Source: Chthoniobacterales bacterium
Lineage (GTDB): Bacteria > Verrucomicrobiota > Verrucomicrobiia > Chthoniobacterales > JACTMZ01
Length of the DNA: 36,839 nucleotides
NCBI GenBank assembly: GCA_018883245.1
Contig: VEQL01000026.1
Span: forward strand, 1-36,839
Direction: 5' to 3'
Shown: piece by piece, positions 1-7,682 of the stretch
Layout: each line of letters opens with the position of its first letter
How positions within the stretch are numbered: position 1 is the stretch's first letter
Position numbers and translations under genes: made by a program
Notes under the pieces: generated by a model
Seen by the model: only the letters and a program-made list of their open reading frames with translations
Told to the model about the DNA's origin: nothing
Databases searched by the model: none

Positions 1-361
1 TTTTCTTCCGTGGCTGCGTCGCGGCGCTCGGGACTGTATCGCAGAGGATACAGCCACATCGCTTGCTCCTTGCCACAAACGAAAATTATCCGCAACGCCA
101 CCACGCCAGGTTTTGGGATAGGTTCTAATACTCGGACGAACCCAAGCTGTCTGTGTCATAGAAGACTACCCGCAGCTGTCAGCAGGAACGCCAGCAGTTC
201 CAGAGTGAAGCAAAGTCGAGCAGGGTGTGTTTAAAGTGCATTCCAGTCCTGCGCAACAAGCTATAACTACCTGTAAATGGGCAACTGTTCATGTCACATC
301 CCGCCTCGGGATGCCACCGCGTCATTCTTGCCAAAAAAACGCAGCCGCGCATGATGCGCGC
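1..361. other. Gene-free left edge with inverted repeats
   Basis: No convincing gene lies here. Short open frames exist, but none has a recognisable protein or a ribosome site. The first 60 bases hold an imperfect palindrome: GTGGCTG at 10-16 matches CAGCCAC at 51-57, and TGTATC at 35-40 matches GATACA at 47-52. A second hairpin, CATCCCG/CGGGATG with a 3-base loop, sits at 297-313 without a T-tract. The stretch just before 362 contains a near-palindrome, GCGCATGATGCGC. It could be the tail of an upstream repeat element or the leader of the following gene. Confidence 0.5.
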
Positions 362-718
362 ATGACCCTTCTGATCACGAAATACGCGGTGACCGCCTTC
401 ATCATCGTCTTGGTTTCCGAGTTGGCGAAGCGGAGCGACCGCCTGGGTGCGCTCGTGTCGTCTTTGCCGTTTGTCACGATCATGGTGCTGATCTGGCTGC
501 ACTTGGAAAAGCAGGGAACATCAAAGCTCTCCAATCATGCGTTTTACACGTTCTGGTATGTGATCCCGACGATGCCGATGTTCCTGCTCATGCCGTGGTT
601 GCTCAACAAAGGCGTGGGTTTCTGGTGGTCCCTGCTCTGGTGCGCCCTGCTCACGTTCGTCTGCTTTGTCATCACCGCGCTGGTGGCAAAAAGATTCGGG
701 GTCGGGTTGATGCCCTGA
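362..718 (+). CDS. DUF3147 family small membrane protein
   Basis: The 118-residue protein is almost entirely hydrophobic, with about four predicted membrane segments: residues 3-20, 32-48, 65-85 and 90-110. The pattern KYAVTAFIIVLVSELAKRSD followed by LGALVSSLP resembles DUF3147 inner-membrane proteins, whose function is unknown. The open frame extends upstream to 227, but residues before the ATG at 362 are non-hydrophobic and unlike the family, so I place the start here. No strong ribosome site is visible. It stands alone ahead of a lipoprotein gene on the same strand. The family call is from memory of the pattern. Confidence 0.75.
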   Translation: MTLLITKYAVTAFIIVLVSELAKRSDRLGALVSSLPFVTIMVLIWLHLEKQGTSKLSNHAFYTFWYVIPTMPMFLLMPWLLNKGVGFWWSLLWCALLTFVCFVITALVAKRFGVGLMP

Positions 719-795
719 CTCGTCCGCCCAAGCAACGAAGGCCGTGCCAAAAATGGGTTGCGCCGTCGCGATTCTGGCTTCACCTTTCGCTTGTT

Positions 796-1296
796 ATGAA
801 ATCCTACATTTTGACCATTGTTTCCGCAGCGGCTTTGGCCGGTCTGGCGGGATGCGACCAAGCTGCCAAAGACACGCAGAAAGCGGTCGAGAAAACCGGT
901 GAAGCTGTCGAGGCGACTGCCCAAGGCGCTGCCGCCGTGAGTGAGGGCACTTGGGATGCGACCAAAGATGTTGCCGGTGGCGCCGCCGCCGATGTGTCCG
1001 CCTCCGTAAACGCGGCCGGCGAGGCGGTGAAAGAAACCGCCGAAGGTGTCAAAGCTACGGCCGAGGGAGTTGCGCACGACGCTTCCTCGTCGGTCAATGC
1101 CGTCGGCGAGGCGATCACCACCACCGCGGAAGGCGTGAAAACCGCCACCGAGGGCGCATACGACGCGACCAAGATGACGCTCGAGGCCACGGGTGCCGCC
1201 GTCGAGGACGTGTCCACCAGCGCGATGAAAGCCGCCACCGATCTCGGTGAAGGTGCGAAGAGCGCCGGCGAAGCGCTCGAGAAGAAAGCGGAATAA
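796..1296 (+). CDS. Amphipathic repeat lipoprotein (LEA/apolipoprotein-like)
   Basis: This 166-residue protein starts with a lipoprotein signal peptide; the lipobox LAGC places the acylated cysteine at residue 20. The mature part is rich in Ala, Glu, Lys, Thr and Gly and should form long amphipathic helices. Residues 70-98 and 99-126 are a tandem repeat, each starting SVNA.GEA and containing TAEGVK. Such proteins resemble LEA or apolipoprotein-like envelope lipoproteins, but no specific function can be given. The start at 796 is chosen because the signal peptide begins there; the frame is open to 595. A strong terminator follows at 1323-1357, so the transcript probably ends with this gene. 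Confidence 0.8.
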   Translation: MKSYILTIVSAAALAGLAGCDQAAKDTQKAVEKTGEAVEATAQGAAAVSEGTWDATKDVAGGAAADVSASVNAAGEAVKETAEGVKATAEGVAHDASSSVNAVGEAITTTAEGVKTATEGAYDATKMTLEATGAAVEDVSTSAMKAATDLGEGAKSAGEALEKKAE

Positions 1297-1322
1297 TCTC
1301 CGCGACGCAGCGAAGTTTCACG

Positions 1323-1357
1323 CACCGCCGCCCGTTCGCGGGCGGCGGTGTTTTTTT
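1323..1357 (+). terminator. Intrinsic terminator after the repeat lipoprotein
   Basis: A perfect 12-bp stem pairs 1323-1334 with 1339-1350 around a TTCG tetraloop, followed by seven T (1351-1357). It lies 27 bases after the lipoprotein stop and points in the plus direction. It also argues against the GTG at 1348 as the start of the next gene, because that codon is inside the stem. Confidence 0.92.
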
Positions 1358-1413
1358 GTCTGCCTCCCGTGAATGCGCTTGATCCGGAGTGCGCCCGGTT
1401 TGACGCTCGGCCC

Positions 1414-1917
1414 ATGCCGTGTGAATTGGGCGGACTTCCGCCGGTTTTCCTCCTCCGGTTTTCCGTCACGATGATGATGTCCTTGCTTCTCGCCGGTTGC
1501 GGGGGCGGGGGATACGAGGGCTACAAGGACGCCCCCTACACGGTTCGCGGCCAGCGCTATTATCCGATGAGCCCTCAGCAGGCGGTCGGGCATGTCGAGA
1601 CCGGCACGGCCTCGCATTACCGCGGAGGATTCCTGGTTTTTCCCGGAAAGACCGCCATCGGGGAAAGGATTTTCCCGTGGAGCAAGGGCGCCGCGCACAA
1701 GACCCTGCCTCTCCCGTGCCGGGTGCGGGTCACCAACCTCGAAAACGGACGCCACACCGTTGTCCGCGTGAACGATCGCGGTCCGTTCATCGGCGACCGG
1801 GCCATCGACATGACAGAGGCCAGCGCGAAAAAACTGGGCTTCCACAGCCAGGGACTTGCACCCGTGCGCATCGAAGTCCTCAGCGTCGGTGACGGGCGCT
1901 ACCGCTTGCGCCGATGA
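1414..1917 (+). CDS. rlpA: RlpA-like septal ring lipoprotein
   Basis: The product matches the double-psi beta-barrel domain of RlpA, a lytic transglycosylase that cleaves naked glycan strands at the division septum. Visible family motifs are GAAHKTLPLPCRVRVTN, the strand VVRVNDRGPF containing the catalytic Asp, and RAIDMTEASAKKLGF. The lipobox LLAGC gives an acylated Cys at residue 29. There is no SPOR domain, so septal targeting through denuded glycan is not evident. The start is uncertain: GTG 1348 lies inside a terminator, and the ATGs at 1471-1479 give too short a signal, so 1414 is preferred. Its stop overlaps the next start (ATGA). Confidence 0.83.
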   Translation: MPCELGGLPPVFLLRFSVTMMMSLLLAGCGGGGYEGYKDAPYTVRGQRYYPMSPQQAVGHVETGTASHYRGGFLVFPGKTAIGERIFPWSKGAAHKTLPLPCRVRVTNLENGRHTVVRVNDRGPFIGDRAIDMTEASAKKLGFHSQGLAPVRIEVLSVGDGRYRLRR

Positions 1918-2609
1918 AAAAACACCCTCGTCTGCACTGGATCGTTGTCGGGATTCTTGCCTGGGCTGTTGCCGCCTACTTGCTTGCACCTTGGGCCTGG
2001 CGCCAACTTTCCCGTCATGATCCCGCGTTCGACGGCGCCCCGCACATCACACACACAGCCGATGGTCATCCCGGCGATCCGCTCAATATCGCCTTGGTCG
2101 GAAGCGAAGCTGATGTCGTGCGCGCCATGCATGCCGCCAGTTGGTATCCGGCCGACCCGATCACCTTCGCCACCAGCGCCCGCATCGTGGCCGACTCCGT
2201 GCTTCGCAAGCCGGATGATTCCGCGCCGGTGAGCAATCTTTACCTTTTCGGGCGCAAGGAAGATCTCGCCTTCGAACTGCCGGTGGGCGACAGCCCCCGC
2301 CGGCGACACCATGTCCGTTTCTGGTTGTGGGACCGGAAATACGACGGTCGCGAGGTATGGATCGGCAGCGCGTCGTTCGACGAGCGTGTAGGACTCAGCC
2401 ACACCACGGGTGAGGTGACCCACCACATCGCGCCCGATGTGGATGCGGAACGCGATCTCATCATGCAAGGGCTGCAGAAAGCCGGTTGTGCCGCATCCGA
2501 GTTCTTCATCGATGGATTCCACAAAAAACTCGAAGGGCGCAACGGCGGTGGCGACCTGTGGCGCACCGACGGCCGCCTGGGCGTCGTGATCCTCGCCACC
2601 GGACGATAA
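1914..2609 (+). CDS. LssY C-terminal domain membrane protein
   Basis: A single membrane segment (about residues 9-30) precedes a soluble domain of roughly 190 residues. The sequence from LNIALVGSEADVVRAMHAAS, through SNLYLFGRKEDLAFE and HHVRFWL, to the later acidic HIAPDVDAERD resembles the LssY C-terminal domain, a family often found attached to PAP2 phosphatases or standing alone. No catalytic role is established. It overlaps the stop of the RlpA-like gene by 4 bases, indicating translational coupling. The orientation is probably N-terminus inside, with the domain in the periplasm. Confidence 0.75.
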   Translation: MKKHPRLHWIVVGILAWAVAAYLLAPWAWRQLSRHDPAFDGAPHITHTADGHPGDPLNIALVGSEADVVRAMHAASWYPADPITFATSARIVADSVLRKPDDSAPVSNLYLFGRKEDLAFELPVGDSPRRRHHVRFWLWDRKYDGREVWIGSASFDERVGLSHTTGEVTHHIAPDVDAERDLIMQGLQKAGCAASEFFIDGFHKKLEGRNGGGDLWRTDGRLGVVILATGR

Positions 2610-2648
2610 GGTGCAGACGGGCGGTGGCGTTTCTGATTGTCTGACGGC

Positions 2649-3110
2649 ATGAATTCTCTCCTGCGTATTTCCCTGCTCGCTGTTGCGGTTCTGTCTGCTC
2701 CGGCAATTTGTCGTGCCGCGGACAAAGAATCTGCCGGCGTCGCCTCCGGTTTCATCAATTCCTACATTGAATTCATCAGTGCAGGCACGGGCGGAGGCTA
2801 CGAGGCCGCGATCTCCTGGATGGAAAAGCGTCCGGATGTGACGGAAAACTTCTGCCGTCGTCTGGCCAAGCTCTACCGTGATGCACTCAAAGAAGATCCG
2901 GAACTCGGATATGGCGCCGATGCCGTGATCGGCGGCCAAGACTTTCCCTCGGGCTTCCGGGTGAAATCGAGTGACACCGATAGCGACAGCGCGCGTGTCG
3001 TGCTCGAGAGCGCCGATCAGGACTTTCCCATGGAGATCAAAGTCGATCTTGTTCGCTCGGAAGACGGCTCTTGGCTGGTTGATGGTTCAGGCGATTTGGC
3101 GGGGGATTGA
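2649..3110 (+). CDS. Small secreted protein, DUF3828-like
   Basis: A 153-residue product with a clear Sec signal peptide (about residues 1-24, ending at an AICRAAD-like cleavage site). The mature part contains [48 protein letters not shown] in short blocks, then a beta-rich end ([27 protein letters not shown]). This arrangement is reminiscent of DUF3828 periplasmic proteins of the NTF2-like type, but I am not certain. The ATG at 2649 fits the signal peptide better than the TTG at 2637. It ends 65 bases before tRNA-Ser. Confidence 0.65.
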   Translation: MNSLLRISLLAVAVLSAPAICRAADKESAGVASGFINSYIEFISAGTGGGYEAAISWMEKRPDVTENFCRRLAKLYRDALKEDPELGYGADAVIGGQDFPSGFRVKSSDTDSDSARVVLESADQDFPMEIKVDLVRSEDGSWLVDGSGDLAGD

Positions 3111-3175
3111 CTGTTGTCGCCATCCGCCTGTCCCGCTTGCCAGCGCTTCTTGGGGGCGATATTTTGCGCGAAGAA

Positions 3176-3263
3176 GGAAGGGTGGCAGAGCGGTTTAATG
3201 CACCGGTCTTGAAAACCGGAGAGGCGCAAGTCTCCGTGGGTTCAAATCCCACCCCTTCCGCCA
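3176..3263 (+). tRNA. tRNA-Ser(UGA)
   Basis: A class II tRNA of 88 nt. The acceptor stem GGAAGGG (3176-3182) pairs with CCCTTCC (3253-3259), followed by discriminator G and an encoded CCA. The anticodon stem CCGGT/ACCGG surrounds CTTGAAA, giving anticodon TGA at 3210-3212. The long variable arm (about 3220-3235) and the T-arm GTGGG-TTCAAAT-CCCAC are as expected for serine. Confidence 0.97.
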
Positions 3264-3283
3264 CTTTTCACGATAATCCAGCC

Positions 3284-4144
3284 ATGAACGACAAAGACTA
3301 CGCGCATCCCGAAGCATTGGTGTCCACCGAATGGGTGGCGAAACATCTCGATGACCCGTCAGTGCGGATCGTCGAGAGCAACGAGGACGTGTTGCTTTAC
3401 GACACCGGTCACATCCCCGGTGCGGTGCATATCGACTGGCGCGCCGATTTGCAGGATCAGACCGTGCGCGACTACATCACGCCAGCGGAGTTCGCCGCGG
3501 TGTGCTCGAAGAACGGGATCGGGCCAGACACGACGTGCGTTTTTTACGGCGACAAGTCGAACTGGTGGGCGTGCTACGCGCTCTGGGTGTTCCGGTTGTT
3601 CGGGCACAAGAAAGTCAAGATCATGAACGGCGGGCGTGACAAATGGGCGGCGGAAGGGCGTCCGCTGACGCGGGAGAAACCGCACTACGCGCCGGCAAAT
3701 TATCCCGTGCCCGCGGCGCGCCTCGATGCGGAGATCCGCGCGTTTTACGAGGATGCGAAAAAGCACAGCGAGCAGAAGCTTCCGCTCATCGACGTTCGCT
3801 CACCGGGTGAATTCCGCGGCGAGATCACCCATATGCCGGAGTATCCGCAGGAGGGTGTGCTGCGCGGCGGTCATGTGCCGGGGGCGCGGAGCGTTCCGTG
3901 GAAGACGGCGGTGAACGACGACGGAACTTTCAAATCCCGTGCCGAGTTGGAGAAAATCTACACGCAGGGATGTGCGCTGGGTCCGGGCAAGGACATCGTC
4001 GCCTATTGCCGCATTGGCGAGCGGTCGAGCCACACGTGGTTCGTGCTCACTTACCTTTTGGGATACGACAAAGTGCGCAACTACGACGGTTCATGGACCG
4101 AGTGGGGCAACCGTGTGCGCGCGCCGATCGCGGTGGGGGAGTGA
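3284..4144 (+). CDS. Tandem-rhodanese sulfurtransferase
   Basis: The 286-residue protein carries two rhodanese domains, about residues 1-135 and 150-286. The second has the active-site loop with Cys near residue 242 ([12 protein letters not shown]), as in thiosulfate sulfurtransferases of the CysA/SseC type. The first domain has lost the equivalent Cys ([10 protein letters not shown]), as is normal. It transfers a sulfane sulfur from thiosulfate or a similar donor to an acceptor thiol or cyanide, probably in the cytoplasm, since no signal peptide is seen. The start at 3284 follows tRNA-Ser; the open frame through the tRNA is not coding. The physiological donor cannot be told from sequence. 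Confidence 0.9.
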   Translation: MNDKDYAHPEALVSTEWVAKHLDDPSVRIVESNEDVLLYDTGHIPGAVHIDWRADLQDQTVRDYITPAEFAAVCSKNGIGPDTTCVFYGDKSNWWACYALWVFRLFGHKKVKIMNGGRDKWAAEGRPLTREKPHYAPANYPVPAARLDAEIRAFYEDAKKHSEQKLPLIDVRSPGEFRGEITHMPEYPQEGVLRGGHVPGARSVPWKTAVNDDGTFKSRAELEKIYTQGCALGPGKDIVAYCRIGERSSHTWFVLTYLLGYDKVRNYDGSWTEWGNRVRAPIAVGE

Positions 4145-4163
4145 CCAAGTCGGGCTTCGATCA

Positions 4164-4466
4164 ATGAGAACCGGCAAAAAAACGCTTCTTCCCCTCGCGC
4201 TCCTGCTCTGCGGGTGCGCCGGCATGGATCTGGGCAGCGACACGGGCGGTCCGCGCACGGCCGCCGGCAGCGGGCTGAACTCGGAGCAACGGACGCAATT
4301 GCGCCAAGCCGCCAAGTCCGGCGAACACGAGCTGGTGGCAACCGTCGGACGCATGGCCTGGGATGATCCCTCGGACGCGATCGAGTTGGGCAATTACGCC
4401 GCCTCGTTGAACCCCGACTGCACCGACCAGATCACGGCGGCGGTGACACGCGCCGTGCAGCGTTAA
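4164..4466 (+). CDS. Small hypothetical lipoprotein
   Basis: A 100-residue protein with a positively charged N-terminus (MRTGKKT), a hydrophobic run and lipobox LLCGC; the acylated Cys is near residue 18. The mature part has a short Gly-rich linker and then a helical domain (NSEQRTQLRQAAKSGEHELV, DDPSDAIELGNYAASLNPDC). I do not recognise a family. It starts 19 bases after the rhodanese stop and may share its transcript. Its end faces the minus-strand gene at 4519. Confidence 0.65.
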   Translation: MRTGKKTLLPLALLLCGCAGMDLGSDTGGPRTAAGSGLNSEQRTQLRQAAKSGEHELVATVGRMAWDDPSDAIELGNYAASLNPDCTDQITAAVTRAVQR

Positions 4467-4518
4467 GAATTTTTTCCATTCCGCTCCCGGATGTGCCGGT
4501 CCGCGGATCGGATGCTCT

Positions 4519-5025
4519 TCAAAGCAGGTCCATACGGACACTGGTGGGGCGGCCGCGCTTGCCTGCGCGCAAAATGTGCAAACGCCGGAACCCGGCGAAG
4601 CTGATGTAGGTGACCAATGGCGTGGCCAGCGTGGCAACGGTCATGCAGACGATCAGACTCAGAAGTTTGCCCTGCTGTTTGGACGGCACCTGCATCACCG
4701 CCACGGCCACACCCAGACCCATCCCGAGCGCGGCACCCCACGCGGTCGTGCGCGCTTTGGCCACCGAGTAAAGTTTGCTCCGCTCGCTGAAGCGGTAAGA
4801 AAGCCCGGAGATGGATACGCCGGCCGCGATTGCCATGACAGCCGCATAACCCGCGAGATAGTAGTTGAGGTGATTCTTTTTGGCCCACGCCCGGAAGCTT
4901 TCTTTTTTTTGGGGTGCGCGCGGAGTTTCCGCCGTTGCGGACTGCTGGGCGCGGCAATCGGCCAACGCAGGGCCGAGTGCGAGGAAGGCGGCGCATAGCA
5001 GCGCGGCTATGGCTGATTGACGCAT
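4519..5025 (-). CDS. Hypothetical membrane protein with signal peptide
   Basis: A 168-residue product. It begins with a Sec-type signal (about residues 1-23) and continues with a charged region (APQKKESFRAWAKKNHLNYY) and three likely membrane segments: about residues 56-75, 94-110 and 122-145. The C-terminus is basic (LRAGKRGRP). I do not recognise the family. It lies 16 bases after the beta-helix gene on the same strand and is likely the last gene of the suhB-ispF-cysS transcript. The plus-strand frames over it are shadows. Confidence 0.65.
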   Translation of the reverse strand: MRQSAIAALLCAAFLALGPALADCRAQQSATAETPRAPQKKESFRAWAKKNHLNYYLAGYAAVMAIAAGVSISGLSYRFSERSKLYSVAKARTTAWGAALGMGLGVAVAVMQVPSKQQGKLLSLIVCMTVATLATPLVTYISFAGFRRLHILRAGKRGRPTSVRMDLL

Positions 5026-5041
5026 GGGGGGGTGGAGAAGA

Positions 5042-5719
5042 TCAGCCGCGCGGTGCGAGTTCGATCTGTTGCCGCAATTTGGCTATGGTTCGCGCGGGCA
5101 GGACGCCTTTCCATTGCGTGCCGGGATAAATCATCGCTTCGCGTCCCACGACAGAGCCGGGGCTGAGCACGCTGTTGCATCCGATTTCCGCGTGGTCGCC
5201 GACGATCGCTCCGAATTTGCGCAGGCCGCTGGGAAACGGGCCGCCGGGGGTATGGACAACGACCTCCGCGTGGTCGAGGCGGACATTGGAAAGAATGACG
5301 CCGGCGCCGAGGTGCGCCTTGTATCCGAGGATCGAATCGCCCACGTAGTTGAAATGGGGAACCTGCGCCTCGTCGAAGATGATGCTGTTTTTGAACTCGC
5401 AGGAATTGCCGAGCACGGCGCTGTTGCCGACGATGACGTTTTCGCGGATGTAGCAGCCGGCGCGGATCTCGCAGTTGTCGCCGATCCACGCCGGGCCCTT
5501 GACCATCGCGCCTTGTTCGATCGTCGTGCCGTGGCCGATGTAAACCGCGTTGCTGATGAACGGGCGGCCGATTTGCTTGCCGTGGATCGCCGGCTTCAGG
5601 CGGAACTGCAAATAGGAGGCGATGAGCGGGAGTGCCTCCCAGACATTGTTGACCTTTTCAAACAGCGAGCGGTGGTCGGTGTGCTCGAGCGAGAGAAACT
5701 CGGAAGGTGGGAAATTCAT
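5042..5719 (-). CDS. GlmU-like left-handed beta-helix acyl/nucleotidyl transferase domain protein
   Basis: The 225-residue protein consists of an N-terminal helical segment (about 1-55) and a hexapeptide-repeat left-handed beta-helix (about 60-200). The hexapeptide pattern is visible in IGHGTTIEQGAMVKGPAWIG, CEIRAGCYIRENVIVGNSAV and HAEIGCNSVLSPGSVVG. Such proteins resemble the C-terminal half of GlmU or UDP-GlcNAc diphosphorylases without the nucleotidyltransferase half, so a sugar-nucleotide or acyltransferase role is possible but unproven. The start codon overlaps the cysS stop by 4 bases (ATGA), showing translational coupling. Confidence 0.78.
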   Translation of the reverse strand: MNFPPSEFLSLEHTDHRSLFEKVNNVWEALPLIASYLQFRLKPAIHGKQIGRPFISNAVYIGHGTTIEQGAMVKGPAWIGDNCEIRAGCYIRENVIVGNSAVLGNSCEFKNSIIFDEAQVPHFNYVGDSILGYKAHLGAGVILSNVRLDHAEVVVHTPGGPFPSGLRKFGAIVGDHAEIGCNSVLSPGSVVGREAMIYPGTQWKGVLPARTIAKLRQQIELAPRG

Positions 5720-7119
5720 GCGCCGGTTCTGGTGAGCTTGGTGCCGTCCTTGGTGTCTTTTACCACCCAGCCGCGCCGGAGCAATTCATCCCTGAGGACA
5801 TCGCTCTTGCTCCAGTCCTTGGCCGCACGCGCGGCATTCCGCTCTTCGAGCAATGCCGTGATCTCCGCGGGGACGCCCGTGGCATCGGCTTCCAGTCGCA
5901 GCACAGAGTTGATCCGCTGCCAGTAATCGAGAATGCCGCGGGCTTCTTCCGGAGGGACCTCGCCTTTGTCCATCGCCCGGTTGGTGTCGCGCACGAGGTC
6001 GAAAAGCGCGCCAAGCGCGGCGGAAATGTTGAGGTCGTCGTCGAGGGCTCCGGCGAACTTGTCCCCCGCGACGAGCGGATGCGGCGCGCTTTGCGCGGCG
6101 GTCGAGGCCAGCTCCGACAGCCGTTGCTGCCACTCGTCGAGACGTTGGAGCGCGCTGCGCGCCCCGGCCAGCCCCTCGAAAGTGAAATTGAGCGGTAGCC
6201 GGTAATGGGCGGACAGAAGAACGTAGCGCACCTCGCGCCCGGTCCACCCTTTGTCGAGCAAGTCACGCAGGGTGTAAAAATTGCCGAACGACTTGGCCAT
6301 TTTGCGTCCGTCCACCATCAAGTGCGCGCAATGCATCCAGAGGTTGACGAATTTCGCCCCCGTGCAGCATTCGGTCTGCGCGATTTCGGCCTCGTGGTGG
6401 GGAAAAATGTTGTCCACGCCGCCGCAGTGGATATCGAGACGGTCGCCGAGCAACGCGGTAGCCATGGCACTGCACTCGATATGCCAACCCGGGCGTCCCG
6501 GTCCCCACGGGCTGTCCCACTTCACATCGCCATCTTCGCGGTCGTGCGCTTTCCAGAGCGCAAAATCGCCGATACTCTCTTTTTCGTATTCGTCGGAGCG
6601 CACGCGCCCCGAGGGGCGGAGTTCCTCGAGATTCAAGTGGGCGAGTTTCCCGTAGGACGGGAAGCTGGCGATGCGGAAATAAACCGATGCGTCCTCGGCC
6701 TTGTAGGCGTGTCCGGCGGCGACGAGTTTTTCGATCATCGCGATCATGCGTGCGATGTGCTCGGGTTCGGTGGCGCAGGGGAACCCGGCGGCGGGTTTGA
6801 TGCGCAGCGTGTCCAAGTCCTGGAAAAAGGCTTCTTTGAACGGCCGGGTGAAGTCGGCGAGGGGGATGCCCTTTTCCCGCGCGCCGCGTATGGTTTTGTC
6901 GTCCACGTCGGTGAGATTCATCACGCGCCGGACGTCGAATCCGCGGTATTCGAGGTGCCGCTGGAGGAGGTCCTCGAAAATGTAGGCGCGGAAGTTGCCG
7001 ATGTGCGCGTGGTTGTAAACCGTGGGACCGCAGGTGTAGAGGCGCACGGTTTTGCCGTCGGGATCGAGCGGCACGAACGGCTCGACCGAACGGGTGAGCG
7101 TGTTGTGGAAGCGAATCAG
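5716..7119 (-). CDS. cysS: Cysteinyl-tRNA synthetase
   Basis: Class I synthetase that charges tRNA-Cys. It shows the Zn-binding CGPTVY motif, the signature HAHIGNF in place of HIGH, a second Zn site (HIECSAMA, HCGGVDNIFPHHEAEIAQ) and KMAKSFGNF as the KMSKS loop. From 7119 it is 467 residues, a normal length. The first ordinary start codon is GTG at 7074, but the family N-terminal strand (IRFHNTLTRSVEPF) is encoded just upstream with no ATG, GTG or TTG. I therefore propose a CTG at 7119 or ATT at 7116. If only 7074 is used, the first beta-strand is lost. It sits between ispF and the beta-helix gene. Confidence 0.93.
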   Translation of the reverse strand: MIRFHNTLTRSVEPFVPLDPDGKTVRLYTCGPTVYNHAHIGNFRAYIFEDLLQRHLEYRGFDVRRVMNLTDVDDKTIRGAREKGIPLADFTRPFKEAFFQDLDTLRIKPAAGFPCATEPEHIARMIAMIEKLVAAGHAYKAEDASVYFRIASFPSYGKLAHLNLEELRPSGRVRSDEYEKESIGDFALWKAHDREDGDVKWDSPWGPGRPGWHIECSAMATALLGDRLDIHCGGVDNIFPHHEAEIAQTECCTGAKFVNLWMHCAHLMVDGRKMAKSFGNFYTLRDLLDKGWTGREVRYVLLSAHYRLPLNFTFEGLAGARSALQRLDEWQQRLSELASTAAQSAPHPLVAGDKFAGALDDDLNISAALGALFDLVRDTNRAMDKGEVPPEEARGILDYWQRINSVLRLEADATGVPAEITALLEERNAARAAKDWSKSDVLRDELLRRGWVVKDTKDGTKLTRTGA

Positions 7120-7165
7120 AAGAGTCGAGGGTTGAAGGTTGAAATTTGAAGCATGGCGGGCCGCT

Positions 7166-7645
7166 TCATGACGGCAACTCCACCGAGGCCACGGCCATGG
7201 CGGCGATGCCTTCGCCGCGACCGATGGAACCGAGGCCTTCGTTGGTCGTGGCTTTCACCCCGATCCGCGCCGGGGCCAACCCGAGGACCTGCCCCAGTTC
7301 CTTGCGCATCGCATCCACGTAAGGCCCGACCTTCGGCGCCTCGGCGATGATCGTGGCGTCGATGTTGCGGAGTTTTCCGCCGTGGGTGTTCAACAGATTG
7401 CGCGCCAACTTGAGGATTTCCATGCTGCTGATTCCGCGGAGCGACTCGTCGGTGTTCGGAAAATGGTGGCCGATGTCGCGTTCACCGATGGCCCCGAGGA
7501 TCGCGTCGGCGATCGCGTGGCTCAGGACGTCCGCATCGGAATGTCCGGCCAGACCGCGTTCGTGCGGAATGGCGACACCGCCGAGAACCAGCGCTCGCCC
7601 TTCCGCGAAACGGTGGATGTCATAGCCGAGGCCGGTGGTGGTCAT
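7166..7645 (-). CDS. ispF: 2-C-methyl-D-erythritol 2,4-cyclodiphosphate synthase
   Basis: IspF of the MEP isoprenoid pathway, turning CDP-methylerythritol 2-phosphate into the cyclodiphosphate and CMP. The 159-residue length is typical. The metal ligands appear in GYDIHRF (Asp and His) and GHSDADVLSHA (His); the loop GHHFPNTD and the C-terminal KATTNEGLGSIGRGEGIAA are family signatures. No ispD neighbour is present. It is separated from the upstream phosphatase by 37 bases containing low-complexity TCAACCCTC-type sequence, and is likely in the same transcript. Confidence 0.96.
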   Translation of the reverse strand: MTTTGLGYDIHRFAEGRALVLGGVAIPHERGLAGHSDADVLSHAIADAILGAIGERDIGHHFPNTDESLRGISSMEILKLARNLLNTHGGKLRNIDATIIAEAPKVGPYVDAMRKELGQVLGLAPARIGVKATTNEGLGSIGRGEGIAAMAVASVELPS

Positions 7646-7682
7646 GGGAAAGTCCTGGGTTCAGGAATGAGGGTTGAGGGAG

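Noticed and set aside
10-234. 74-residue ORF at the left edge
   Set aside because: It translates a palindromic repeat and has no ribosome site or domain; kept as a repeat candidate only.
297-313. Hairpin CATCCCG/CGGGATG as terminator
   Set aside because: Only 7 bp, and no T-tract on either side.
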